This document shows, one piece after another, positions 31,913-44,774 of a stretch of DNA of 64,000 nucleotides. Below the pieces are notes generated by a model. It saw nothing but the letters and a program-made list of their open reading frames with translations, had not been told where the DNA came from and did not search any database. Position 1 is the stretch's first letter; each line of letters begins with the position of its first letter. The position numbers were made by a program, and so were the translations under genes. Origin of the DNA: Adineta vaga (Eukaryota; Rotifera); the NCBI GenBank assembly GCA_021613535.1, contig CP075495.1, positions 13,516,001-13,580,000 on the forward strand, read 5' to 3'.

Positions 31913-34052
31913 TGAATTTCACTTTTCTTTTCGAAACAGACGTTTTCTACGCATACCAAGTCATCATCTAAATAGATTGTTTATCTTTAAGAGAATTTCC
32001 TTTTCTCCTATTTTAACCTTTGAATATCTTATGTGTTGTATTCCTTTGGTTTTTCTATAAAAAAAAAACTCAATCGTCATACGAACTAATAAAATCCTTG
32101 TGATTCTTTCATATCCATTCCAATGCTATTTGAATTTCATAACTAAGCCAAATTACGTCGTATGTCTGTATTCATTAGAGTAATTGATTGTTCATTTTTC
32201 AAGGAATTTCTCAAGAGAATAGGAAATAGAGTAAATTTAATGATTAGAACAAAAACACGTTTTTTGGGAACACACGCATAACTTTATTTTTAAACTGCCA
32301 ACCATTTTTGTATTCTGTAAATATTCATCGAAAGGATACGATTGTTTATTTATTAACTAGATCTATAATATCTTCTATTGTTAATCGAATATTCGCCAGA
32401 TGGTAGAATATATACTATGAAAATATCTTATTTATATCGATCTATAATGACAAAATAAACTGAAGTAGATACCCATTAAAGAATTGATTTATAAAGAGAA
32501 AACAAACATTCTTTTGATTATTTTTCAAACTATTATTATGTATTTAATGCCTGACGAATATAGACGACCAGTTCAATAGATTTTCAAGAGAAGAAAATAT
32601 CTTTTCCAAAGATTGTGCTGAGAACAGATGTTTTGAATGATTCCCATCAATTTACGTAATGATTATGTTCTAGACGACAAAATTAACGTATTTTCTTTTT
32701 GTTAGATTTTAAAATCATCGTTAATATTCTAGTCGTAGATTCTATAACTGACATTTAAACATATTTACAATCATAGAAAATATTGATTTATTATTAATAA
32801 TTCAATCGAAATAACACAACATGTTTTTCGATGATTCATAAGAGATAGAACATAGAGAAGAGAAAAAACATTTTTTATTACTTGACACTCGAGGTCATGT
32901 TATCGAAATAGAACTAGAAAGAAAAAACAGATTTAAATATCAAATGTATTGATGTATATATATATATAGGTATTGTCTATTCATTTGTTTGATACTCTTG
33001 TAAATATCCATGCACAAACAAAAAATGTAAAACGATGTGAAATTCACTGCTGTTGAAAAAGAGAAGACTAGGAGGAATTAAAAGAAAGAAGAAATGAGAC
33101 AGAGATTCTAATATACAGGATTGTATGAGAAATAGAATGATAGGAGAAAAAGAAGAAAAAAAACACATCAAGATTACACCGGTGTCTCACGTATCCATCG
33201 AATATATGTTTGCTTAATATCTGCGTGAAATCTATGTTGGACAAGCACTGTTCGTTGGACATTATCATTATTATTTGTTTCTTTTAAACTTTCTTTTCCA
33301 TCTTTAAAATCATCATATTGTGATTTTGAATGATGCTGTGATGTTGATATATCTGATGAATTGAATCCAATTGGATGATTATCCGATGTCATGCTTTGAC
33401 ATGATTTTATACTGTCATTTTTACCTGTAAAAAAGATTACGAAGATTAAATCATTTATAAAGATTACTGAAAGTATGAATGTTAACAACAACAAAAAAAC
33501 ACTAAAGAAGACTAAAGCAATAAAGAATACTAAAGGACAAGGGATAACATCATGCTTTATGAAAACAAACAGGAATGATTAGAATAGTAAAATTTGTATT
33601 TACCCCTTGCAATAGATTTTTAGATCTAGCATATACTATCATGGCATATTCTCTAGAAAAACAGAAAGATTATGAAGATGGTTGCATCTCACCACCATAG
33701 TGTAAACAAGTATAGAAATGTGCGAAAGAAGAAAATCAATTATTCAAGCAAGTATCAAGAAAAAACATACTGTAATATGATATATTGTTATCTTATTTAT
33801 AAATAGATAGATCTATATATATATGTATCTTTAATATGAAGTTACAAACAGAAAAACACATAAGCACCGAACAAATAGCATTAATCAAAATCAGCCGTCA
33901 CTGTTAAGAGAAAGGATGCAACGAGCAATTTTGAGAAAGAAAAAAAAAGAAATTGAAATTGTAGTTTTGACTAAATCATTGTGCAATTATCTTTGCATTT
34001 TGTTTTTTTTACTTACACATCACATAGATACGCAGAGGATTGAAGATTTCAA
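31913..34052. other. Intergenic / downstream of INPP5A
   Basis: Mostly AT-rich without genes. It contains a coding-like minus-strand exon (next entry) and a (TA)n tract near 32956-32968. Confidence 0.5.
33174..33427 (-). CDS. Possible alternative 3' exon of INPP5A
   Basis: The minus-strand sequence after the acceptor TTTTTTACAG is open for about 84 codons with normal codon use. It is Ser/Asp-rich and ends VQRTVLVQHRFHADIKQTYI...RETPV at a stop at 33174. A weak donor just after the conserved INPP5A core (VNLVQ|G) would join it in the right phase, replacing the Ser/Pro-rich tail. It could also belong to an unseen gene. Confidence 0.3.
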
Positions 34053-37000
34053 TTAAAGTATAATACAATGAAGAAAACGATAGACACGTGAAGGTGACGA
34101 TAGCGATGGTTGAGGTGGTGGTGGTGGTACTGGTGGTACTGGTATTGAAAATTTTGATGTTGATTCGATAAGAGGAGAATCTGTTGGTGATTGTTCAGGT
34201 GTGCTAATCAATGTTGTCGAACGACTCCGTGATATAACAGGATTGTATCGATCGGGATGATTAACATAAGCAATCGAACTATAGGATCGACGTAATGGAA
34301 CAGCCAAATCCGTTTTAAAATCCGTTTGAATATCATTCAATTGGAAACTAGTTGCATTTAAATTTTCATCATAATCTGATAACGATAATTGTTCTTCCAT
34401 CGGTGAGACTTCTGTTCGATCATCTGAATACCATGATCCAGTTCGATGAGCTAGGGTTGTCATATATGTTATAGCTCGTACTTTTGTCCACAGTTTACTA
34501 CTATTATTCATACTAGTTGGTGATTTTGAAGGTTGTTGTTGAAGTTTTTCGAACCAGGATTCTGGTAATACAGTAGGTTGAATAAATAACGCATAATCAT
34601 GAACATTAAAGTGATTCATATCATCCGATGGTAATTGCATTTCATTTAAAATCAAATCTGTTTTTTTATCTCTCATAACAGTGACAAGCGATTTTGTTTG
34701 GTTAATAGGGTAATCAGTAAGATTAGTTGATAAAATTTGATTTTCAGTATTAGTAGAAAAAGGTAAAGAAGAAGGGAAAACACTGTTGGGTAAAGATGAT
34801 GGGGATGTAGACGAACCTTGCACCAAATTAACTGTCAATGCCAAATAAACTGGCTAAAAAATCAGATAGTAGCACATTAAATAAAAATCAAATAAAAATG
34901 TCTTCAAATAATTAACCTTATGATCGCCCATGCATACATCTTTTCCAATTATATCGTATGTTGTTTGACTTGTCTAAACAATAGATTGAAAAAAAAATGA
35001 CGTTTGTTTTTGTGTTTGTCACTTCAAATTAACAATTTACTTCAGTAGTAACAAATTTTTTGAATGTATGATTGAGTAAAATACGATCACACCATGCTGG
35101 ACAACGAGCACGTAGATAAGATTGAGGCTCATCTTGTTCTTCACTATATGGATAACTATGTACGAAAGAAAACGAAGAAATCAATGAGAATCTATACTTG
35201 ACAAACAAACCTTGGCGAAAATTTCTTTTCAAATTCAAATAAATCATTTGTAAATGATAAAAATTCAAAATCATACATTTGAAACTAAAATATCAAATAT
35301 GTCAAAACATTAAATTCAAAAATCCTTCTTTTTTTTCTTCCTACCTCTTGAATATCATTACTAAAAAATGTATCATGTTCTTCATGAAAATTAAATTCCT
35401 TCTTTTCAATCGTTAATTTCGTTTTATTGGCCGAATTTTCGATGCTAATTTTGCAGATTTCATCACTATTATCTTGTTTGATTTTATCAATAGAACCATT
35501 TCGTTTTTCCAGTATGTTCTATTCAATAATTCAATAGCTATATTTATTTTATTATAAATCAATCAATTTACTTGAACTAAACGATTTGCATCAAGTCGAA
35601 AATTGAAATCACCAAATATTACATATGGTACAGGTGTATCCGAAGAATTCAATGGTAAACTAAATTGAATAAATTTCATTGGTAAGAAGAAGAAGAAACA
35701 GTAACATCTTTTTACCGTTGAAGAGTAAATTGAAGAGCATTCTTTCGACATGTACTGTAAACTGATGGACTTTGTTCAACTGCTAGAATATTCGATGCGT
35801 CATGGAAAAGATGAACATTGACCATATCGAAGATACTAATTGAGAAAAGATGAAAATGTGCTTTTGTAAAGAGAAATCTTCTTACAAATTATCGATTGAC
35901 CAACGTGTTTGAGTGAAACCTTTTCGAGACCATTTCGCCTAATGTAAATAATTATATTATAAAAAATTTATAAAAGATTTCGAAAAATTTTACTTCAGGA
36001 AAAAATTCACGAGGAAATTTTTCTTTTCGAAATGTTTGAGCATTGATCAGGTTACCAGTGGAAATCTGACGATCGGAAACAAGTTGAAAGGACGAAGCTA
36101 TTTTTAAATCAAGATCAATTATCATAAGAGTAGATTGATGTTATTTACTTGTAAAATTCCATTGTTCAATTGAAATATTTTTACGAATGAAATACGCTGA
36201 ACCAAGAGCCTTTAATAGAAATGATTTACAATTGATTGAATTTCAATTAGTTTCATCTATTTACTGTAAATGTATCCTGAGAAGTATAATCCGAATCAAA
36301 ATATAGACGATAACGTTTAAAATTCGTGACAATTTCTGGGATTTGTAAAATATTTCTAAAATAAATTGTTCATATAGAAAAACGGAAAAGATTGTTTTTT
36401 TTTCAAAAAATTTACTTAATAAATGTATCAAGAATGTGCATATATCTTTCATAATCTTTTCCGCCAACTTCTTGACAATGTAATGCAATAAAATCGGATG
36501 GATGTCGACATAAAAGCTAGAATAGAATGAAATTAAATGCGCGCAAAAATGTCTTATCTATTTCAAAACTTTGTTTTCTATTGTCGCTTTTTTCCTACAT
36601 ATAATGACATTAATTCCTCAATGGTTTAAACAATTATTCATTCATCATGCATCATCGGAGCGCTGTACGATTGTTGAGAAACCTTCGACAATGTCCGATG
36701 TTGATGCAATGTTTTGCGAAGAAAAACAAAAGGATAATCGAACATGTCGAAATGAAAATCTTCTCGATGTTAAAACCACACGAAACGATACAATTGTTAT
36801 CGATAAATTTCAAGCATGTTTTATTGATTGTAAATGTCAATGTGAAGTAAAAATGAATTGAATATTTTTAAAACATAGGACATGTGTTTTGTCTTTCTAA
36901 GGCAAGAAAAAGAATTCCTCAAATCAAATCCACTAAATGTAATGATTTTAAAAGTCAATTATTTGACGAACTTTTTCAACAAATTCATGGTTCATCATAT

Positions 37001-37497
37001 GAAATTTCCTGTTGCTGTGATTGTGGACAGAAAGGAATGAGAAAACTGAAATTTCACTATACAACTGGTAGTGATAAAATGAAAGCTTAACAAAGTTTTT
37101 GTTGTTTGTTTTTCTGAAAAATAAATTAATATTACTAATGTTTTGTTTATGTTAGTTTTCTTCGTGATTTTTTTTCAACGTACATTTTTTTCTCGACTCT
37201 TTTTCTTTTGTGTTCTGTATGAAAAATGATGACGACATTACTTTTCTTTTTTCTTTTCTAGTAATGATAAATGATAGTCTGTCTACATTACTTACATTTG
37301 CAAATTCGATCACCCATGCAGTCAATAATTCAGGCTAGAAGAAAAGAAACCGAAGAAAAAGAAAGGAAATTATTTAGTGATAGAGAAAATCTATGCAATC
37401 ATATGAATACCTTTTCAAATATTGTACCAGTATTAGCTGTGATAAATAAATATCGAATATTTGAGTGATTCGAAAAAATAATGTTTTCGTTATTCAT
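34053..37497 (-). CDS. INPP5A: Type I inositol polyphosphate 5-phosphatase
   Basis: Removes the 5-phosphate of Ins(1,4,5)P3 and Ins(1,3,4,5)P4, ending calcium release. The start at 37497 (MNNENIIFSN) leads to FITANTGTIFEK and PELLTAWVIEFAN, matching the family N-terminus. Then come SDFIALHCQEVGGKDYERYM, KWSRKGFTQTRW-type exons near 35.9 kb, the metal/phosphate motif FGDFNFRLD (about 35600), PYSEEQDEPQ with CPAWCDRIL (about 35.1 kb), and MGDHKPVYLAL (about 34.9 kb). All 5-phosphatase catalytic motifs are present. Vertebrate INPP5A ends soon after this point. Here the last exon adds about 260 Ser/Pro-rich residues, including a poly-Pro run, yet ends in CIIL, a CAAX box predicted to be geranylgeranylated, as the family is membrane-anchored by prenylation. 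A nested gene lies in an intron on the other strand. Confidence 0.88.
36604..37090 (+). CDS. Nested two-exon Cys-rich protein inside INPP5A intron
   Basis: Opposite strand to INPP5A, wholly within its intron of about 770 nt. Exon 1 is 36604-36846 (MTLIPQWFKQLF...), the 55-nt GT-AG intron is 36847-36901, and exon 2 is 36902-37090; the joined frame gives 143 residues. It has Cys pairs (IDCKCQCE; ISCCCDCGQ) and is basic near the C-terminus. The intron is of the usual length and removes an in-frame stop at 36859, which argues for a genuine gene. No family recognised. Nearby upstream hydrophobic codons lack an ATG. Confidence 0.45.
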
Positions 37498-39662
37498 TCT
37501 CGTCTATTGACGACAAAGAGATTAAGATTGTGATTGTCCATAACAATGTAGATTTGTAAATGTGGGTAGTTTTTCTTTTGTTTCAATTTATATATATATA
37601 TATATATCTAAAGCAAAAATGTCAATAGAATTTTAAGAAGTTATTGTTGATAGAATACAGTATATAGATATGAGAGACGATGTTTAATGAAAGAGATTTA
37701 TCATCTGACCTCGTTTTCTATAAAAGATAGATGAGAAGAGAAAAAACAGGAAATAAGTATATGAGACAGAACGAGAACAGGTGCGGATAATTAATCGATG
37801 ATATTAAGAAAGAGAGAAGAGGTCAGTTAACTTTCGAGAGATGGAAATATATAATGATTCCAAGAGAATCATCTCTGGTGGTAAAAGAAGAGAGATAGGA
37901 AGAGGGAAAAAACATTGTACATAAGAGAAAATGATTTTTACTCTGTTGTTAGTCAATATAAGAATAGTAGTGATGATGATGTGATGATAGATACTTGGGT
38001 ATTGCCGACATCACTGACGTTGTTATAGCTCGTTTTTTTCTCTCTTTGCTTTTTATTCTCTTAGTACAGTTGAATATGTAACAGAACACACACGCACACA
38101 TATATATAGAAGAAAAACGAGGCAAGTAAAAGAGCGAGTAAAAAAAGGAGTAAAGAAAGAAAGAAGAGAAAGGAAGGAAGGCATCGACGATGTTGCCCAT
38201 GACGTAGACAGGGTTCCTGCTCGTTTGACACACAACAACATCGTCCTGATACAACCATCGATTTTTTTCCTTTTTTTCCCTCTCGTTTCTCCACAGGATA
38301 GCACACTAAACATACATATATCACACAATTAAAACACTCTTTTGATTGCTGTTTATCGTTGGACTGAATGAAGGAATAAATATATCTTTATCCTCGCTTT
38401 CCATGTATAAATGTATGTTGTCGTTCTTTTTTCGACTCCTATTTTTCAAGTATACTCTACGATGTGGCCCTTGAGTGATTTTACAACAAAGAATACACAT
38501 ACATGATGACGTCAATTCGTTTACGAGAAACAACATTGCACAAAATTTCTTATACCTGAGTCTCTCTGTTTTCGTTTTACCTTTTTTTTTTCGAAAATGA
38601 GCGCATGTATATGTGTATGTAAAAACAAAAACAATAGTGACATAAATATAATTATTATTCTCCTAAGTCGAAGACGAGTACCAGATGGATCAAGAAAAGA
38701 AAATCAGATCGATTGAGACCGAACACCTGTTGTCATCATTGACTACATTGTTGCAGGAAAAAAATCAACGTACGTTATACGAGAATATTAATAAATCATA
38801 CAGATGGCAGTGGAAAAAAAATCAGTTATGATAAATAATCATTTGTTTTTCTATTAACTTGGAAATCGAATACGGAGAGAAGAAAGAAATTCTATTGAAA
38901 TGATTTACTCATTGCAACATTTGACAACGGAATAAAAGAAACCTCTCGCTTTAAATGTTTTCTCTTTTGACATACACATGTGGTGTTGTCTAAATAAAGA
39001 CATAGGATTTATTTTAGCTATTGACTTCTAATGATGCGATACAACAAGCAAAATATACTTTGCATGCTGTTGCCTATCGCACATAAACAACATGCCATTT
39101 TCTTATTCCCTAAACGATACTCGACTAATGCATTTTACTATGTTTTTTTTCTCCTGTTGAATCTATTAAAAAAGCATGAAGTACATGAAAGAGTAGATAT
39201 GATTAATAAAATTAACTCATGGGTCATATTGACTTAAAGTTTTTCCGACAAAAACAAAAACTCGTCCAATCAGATTCAATTTTCTTTTCACAGATTCCGT
39301 CGCAGATTGATGTATACATATGAAGAGATCATAATTGAATAATAATCGTATATGTATAAGGAAAAAAGTAATTAAAAGAAAACTACGAAAAAATATTTTT
39401 GAAAGACATCTGAAACACATTCTATCTTGTCATTTATAACTAACTATTATTATTGATGTTTTTCAGAATTGTTCTTGTTTTGAGTAAGAAGAAAGAAAAA
39501 CAGAAGAATTCTAAGTATATCACTGTTTCGATATTTTCAATCAGTAATAGAAATTTGTGTTTTTGTTTTTTTCTTTTCGTAAAATGAGAGACGAAAAAAA
39601 GAGAGATTATTTTATCATAAAAATTATCACAATAAGAAGACATTGAAAATTTTGTTTATCTT
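37498..39662. other. Intergenic
   Basis: No gene supported. AG-rich tracts and several mutually overlapping minus-strand frames occur at 37949-38330; their low-complexity products argue against coding. It probably contains the INPP5A promoter and WDR44 3' flank. Confidence 0.5.
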
Positions 39663-42600
39663 CTAACGATGAAATCGATTGACTAATAATTTTAATTGTC
39701 CTTTGGAATCTGCTGTAACCATGACATAAGCAGGTCCATTATTCGTTGTCGAAGATGAGATTGATGTTTCAATGGGACTTGGTGCGGCGTGGACACAGAT
39801 TAAACGTGTTCGATTCGTATTCGAAATTGGAGTTGTTAATGGAACAGAACGAGGTAGATTTGATAGGTGGTTATTCGAACGGTTTGAAAAAGAATTATTC
39901 TCAGTTGGTGATGATAAATTTGATGAATATAAATAATCCATAATAGCAGTCGAATTTGGAGCAAATATAGCTGATGTTACCATTGTATTATGAACTAAAG
40001 ATAATCATTTATATATATATATATTGAAAGATGTTTTATGTTTACCTCGTATACGTTCAAAGGCACGGTCAAAATGACGTCGTTGTTTTCGAGTTAATTT
40101 AGCATTGGTTGTACTATTTCCATTTGAATTTATTGTACTACTTGGTTCAGTTTTCCAAATATAAAACCAGCTATCTTCACTACCACTAGAAAAGAAAAAG
40201 AGAAATAAAAACAAAATAATTTGAAATCAATGTGAATTTACCTTATAATATATCGATCATCTGAACTAAATGATGCTCGAATTTGACTGGATTGATTGGA
40301 ATAACCACGATATTTGCGTTCAATTTCTTTGGTTCGAATATCATACAGACGTATACGAGAATCATTAGATGTAATAAGAACCTAAAATATATGTTCACAA
40401 AAAACAAATTTTTGATTGTTTTATTATTTTCATACTTTTGAATTATTCGAATTCATCGATTCGATGCCTGTGATTTTATAGGGTTTTCGTCGTTTTTTTC
40501 TCGAACGATGACTTCGACTGCCATCTTTTTCACCAATATCCATGACAGTCTAGATAGACATCTCTATAGAATCAAATCGAAAATCAATATTGAAATAGAT
40601 TTACATCATATTGTAAAGAATCTGTGTAGAGTAAAAATCGACCATCGAATGTTCCGACGGTTACTTTTCGACCATCTTCACAAAAATTCACAGCAGTAAT
40701 GAGATTTGCTTGAGCAGCTGTTATTTGTGATGATGCTTGAGCGGGTATTAATGTCCAATGTACGACACGTTTATCAGGAATATTCCAAAGACGAACATGT
40801 CTAAAATAATTGATAAAAACAAGAATTTATTTTAAAAAATGATTTTTCGAAAATATTTATATCATTATCCGAGCAGAAAGCACTGGGTTTAAATACTCTC
40901 ATTAATATGAGCATGGAATGTGTTTATTTTTTAATCAGAAGCATTGATGTTCGTTGTACTACCTTTGTAATTCCTTCAATTAATTGCTTATAGATTGTAT
41001 TAGATCTCAAAAGATATCGAAGAGAGATACAGATTTGGCTGCATTAGATAAAATGAATGATTGAACAAAAAATAAATCTCGAATTAATTTTTAACTTACC
41101 CATCTAAACTAGCTGAAACAAAATATCGATCATCACGTGGATGAAAGGCAATGGCTGAGACAAAATCCACATGTCGAAAAAAACATAAACATTCGGATCG
41201 ACTTAAATGCCATAATCGTACAGTTTTATCCATAGATGATGAAAGAATAAATAAGGATTTTGACCAAGCAACATCTAAAACCGGTGCTTGATGTCCAACA
41301 AGTTCACAAAATGGTCGTGCATAAAGTGGAGCTTGCATTTCATTAAGGCCAAGTTTGGTATTAATCGTTGATGTAAACTGTTCTGATGAGACTGTTTGAT
41401 GAAATTCATGAAATTTTTTTGTTAAAGTTTCATTGTGTTGTTTCGATGGATCGGCTGTTGTACGAGCAAATTCACCAAAATATGGTTGAGCAGATTTTAA
41501 TACCCAAACTTTAATTAAAGTATCTTGGCCACCTGTAGCCAAAAGATGACCATCCGGTGAAAATCTATAGATTCATAAAGAGTTTTGCAATAAGAATTTC
41601 TCTCATAGATTTTATTTCGTACCTCATACACCAGATCGGTCCATGATGAGCATTGACAATCGTTTGTAATAATTGTGTTCGATCAAATTGAGGTTGTTCT
41701 TTTAAATTTCTTGATGCTTTATATTTTAAATCACCATTTGAACCATCATTTATCAGTAATCTTTCACTATCTTCTTCTTCTTCATCAATATCATGTATAT
41801 AGTTATGTGCTAATTTTTTTCCGCTCTTACGTAAGAAACTTCGATTCATCAATCGTGATATTTGTCGTTTACCACCGTGAAATAATGATGATGCTGCACG
41901 TACAGCTGTTAATGATGATTTATTTACTGTTGAAGATGATGACGATGAAATTGGGGCGGTATGACTGGATTTTGTACTTGAAGATTCTGATGATGTTGAT
42001 TCATTATCATCATCATCATCCTCGTCATCATCATCTTCTTCTTCTTCGCCATTTGATTGATGTCTTTGACGAATAGGATTTAGATCTATATTATTTCCAC
42101 CATTAATATTATTATTTTCCGAAGAATTTCGTCGAAGATTTGTATTATTCGACGTATTTAACAATGAACTTTGACGTAAAGTCAAAACACTTCCACTACC
42201 ATGAACACGTTCGAGAATTGTTCGCGTCATTGGATTAGCATCACTGATAGGAATATATTTTCCATTATCTAGATTATGTAAAATCGATTGACGAAGATTA
42301 TCATTGTCATTATTTGTATTCGTTATTTTTCGATTATTTGTTGTTAATTCTTCGAATTTATTTAGACGATCAATAAGATTTAAATCAACAATATTTGGTT
42401 CACTTATGGCAGATAAATTTGTTATTTTGGAATAATAATCACCGGTACTACGTGTGGTAGATATAACAGGTAAAGTAGGATATGGTAATGAACGTTGTTG
42501 TTGATAGGATGATATGCTAGGTGATAAATTGGTTAGAATTTCTTTTGGTGTTGATGAAACGGATGGCTATACACAAAAGAAAGAATTTAGAATGAAGTTT

Positions 42601-43533
42601 TCAAAAAGTTAAAAGAAAATCGACAAAATAATTTATTTATCATCGTTCTTCTATTTTTTTTTTCTACGCAGTAGTTAATTTATATAAGTAGATTGATTAA
42701 AAATGACTTGAATATTGTTCAAAGTCAGAAAGAAAACAGACAATAGATGGAAAATCATGTGTTCTTTTAATAGAGCAAATACATGATCTTATTTATGTCT
42801 CCTGAATCATTGAACACATGAGAGAAGTGTCATTTGAGAAATGAACAAAAGTCTACATACTTTCTTTTGTCGACGTATTTGTTCACTATCAATATGATCA
42901 CGTAAAAGATCTGGTGCTGTTGATGAATTATCATGAATAACTTGTTCTTCATCAATTTGAATCGATGATAATAAAGAATTCGATTCGATGGGCGATGTTA
43001 TTGGTGTAATTATTTGATTTTGATTTGTTCGATTAAAATGATCTTCTTGCGCACGTAATCGTCGAAGTTTATCACGTCGTGCAATATCATGTAACTGACA
43101 TTCAGTCAATGGAATTGTACAAAAATGTTCCTAATTCAATACAAAAAAAACAATAGTTTTAGTTAACATATGTTCTTTGTTGTTTATGATTACATACAGG
43201 TTTATTTGATGAATCATTTTTTGATAATAATGCCCAGCGAGGATCTTGTTGAAGAGGTCTACTATAAATAACAAAGAATCAATATTATTGTTATTAATGG
43301 TAAAATTTTCTATATCGTATTAAACAAATATTAACAGATGAATAAATTATTCATGAAAAAAACAATGTTCTACTGCACTGCTCGTCAATACTATATGCTT
43401 TGTGTTTCAAAAAAAATATGATTTATATCATGAAATAATTCTTTGATATTTACCTTGTTACTTCAATATCAGTCCAGCTACTATTAGCATCATAGAAAAT
43501 TGTTTCGTCATCATTTTCACTAGATGATGCCAT
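39663..43533 (-). CDS. WDR44: WD-repeat protein 44 (Rab11-binding)
   Basis: Start at 43533 (MASSSENDDETIFYDANSSW), which matches the acidic 'EFYDA' opening of WDR44; stop at 39663. The N-terminal half is low-complexity, with acidic runs (EEEEDDDDEDDDDDN), Ser-rich and basic stretches and a conserved KKLAHNYIHD segment. The propeller starts with IVNAHHGPIWCMR and continues with ATGGQDTLIKVW, LVGHQAPVLDVAWSKS, SSSMDKTVRLWHLS, DDRYFVSASLDG, GTFDGRFLLY, KVLITSNDSRIRLYD and DRYIISGSEDSWFYIWK. It ends with HNTMVTSAIFAPNS and a last repeat, GQLKLLV. WDR44 binds GTP-Rab11 and acts in endosome recycling and ER-endosome contacts. About 11-12 introns, most ~50-60 nt; one of about 290 nt lies at 40806-41095. 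Confidence 0.85.
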
Positions 43534-43568
43534 TTATATTAACCATCTAAAACAAAACAAAAAATGTT

Positions 43569-44774
43569 TTAAAGTTCATTAACATGATTTTGCATCGTAT
43601 CAAATAATTCTTCATTTTTTTTAAAAAAAATTTCCGTTACTTCTGACATTGTATGATCACCTAAGACATACAATGTCATGGGTGTTAATGACGATGTAAA
43701 TTCTTCTTCAATTGCTTGTTTAATCTTATCCGTATCGAAAAGTTCTTCAAGAGAATTTTCTTCATCAATATTTGACCATTGACGTATTTCAGCTAGTTGT
43801 TCAATTTCATTTCCATTTGGTTCATCGTATTTTTCTAGAAAAAATTCATGACTATGTTCGGTTTTACATTCAAGTTGATGATGAAAATATTCGTCGATTA
43901 AATCATTTAATTGTTCTACGGTTTGAAATTTATGAAAGAACTTTTGTCGATCATCTTGTTCATCATATTCATTTTCTGTTTCATAGACGAATATATGTTT
44001 TTTATCTTGAAAATAAAGTATTTCAAATGGTATAGAAGAATTGGAATCACAGATAATAACACGAGCATGTTCAATTAATTTCAATGTACTTAAGTGATTG
44101 TTTCGAAGAACATTTTTCGATTGATTTAATTTTTCGACTTGTTCTTTTTCTAAATCGGTTAATGATAAAAATGGATGTCGATCTGTTTCCAATGCTAATG
44201 GATGTAATTTAATAGCATGAGACGATTTTAATGTTAAGAGATATTGAATAATATCAGGATTGGAAAGAAAACTAAATGGTGCACCTTGAAATGAATAACT
44301 TGGACAAATGAGAATTTCAAAATCTTTTTCCATTGTTATTTGATTATCTTTTGTTCGAATATAATTCGTAAATGTTATTGGTAAACAATGTGTATAAGCA
44401 TAGGCACAACTTTGACAACCGTACATGCAATGACCAATTGGATAAACATCAATAATCGATGGAATGTATTGTTGTAAAAGACGAAATAGACGAAGTTGTA
44501 ATTGTCCAAATAAATAATTTGTCGATGCTGTTAGGAGAAAAACAACTTTTCGATGTTTTTCATTGTTTATTTGAAGCAAAAGATTATTTAGAGTAAATTC
44601 ATGACAGTAGATTTGATTTTCATTTGAAAAATATTCTGTAACACGTTGACGTGCTGGGTTCCATTTATAAATAAATAAATGAACATCTGTATATGATGCA
44701 AATGAATGAATTAATTCAGCATGAGCATAACCAGTATGATATGGAACAAAAAATGTCACTTTAGCTTTCGACAT
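43569..44774 (-). CDS. CDP-glycerol glycerophosphotransferase-like protein
   Basis: Single exon, stop at 43569. I start at 44774 (MSKAKVTFFVPYHTGYAHAE), 401 residues; an upstream ATG at 44810 would add a hydrophobic MICLFFLSSIFI that could be a signal anchor. The N-terminal part looks like a Rossmann domain. The C-terminal part has ILICPSYSFQGAPFSFL, SHAIKLHPLALE and ARVIICDSNSSIPFEILYF, echoing the RPHP and 'D-x-S-S-x-x-F-E' elements of the GT-B fold in TagB/TagF teichoic-acid glycerophosphotransferases and related bacterial capsule enzymes. A Cys-rich CMYGCQSCAYAYTHC lies between. The lack of introns beside intron-rich WDR44 and the bacterial likeness suggest lateral acquisition. Family call tentative. 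Confidence 0.5.
   Translation of the reverse strand: MSKAKVTFFVPYHTGYAHAELIHSFASYTDVHLFIYKWNPARQRVTEYFSNENQIYCHEFTLNNLLLQINNEKHRKVVFLLTASTNYLFGQLQLRLFRLLQQYIPSIIDVYPIGHCMYGCQSCAYAYTHCLPITFTNYIRTKDNQITMEKDFEILICPSYSFQGAPFSFLSNPDIIQYLLTLKSSHAIKLHPLALETDRHPFLSLTDLEKEQVEKLNQSKNVLRNNHLSTLKLIEHARVIICDSNSSIPFEILYFQDKKHIFVYETENEYDEQDDRQKFFHKFQTVEQLNDLIDEYFHHQLECKTEHSHEFFLEKYDEPNGNEIEQLAEIRQWSNIDEENSLEELFDTDKIKQAIEEEFTSSLTPMTLYVLGDHTMSEVTEIFFKKNEELFDTMQNHVNEL

Noticed and set aside
38053-38330. Overlapping minus-strand frames of 87-101 codons
   Set aside because: All frames are open together because of purine/pyrimidine-biased sequence; products are low-complexity and no splice pattern fits.
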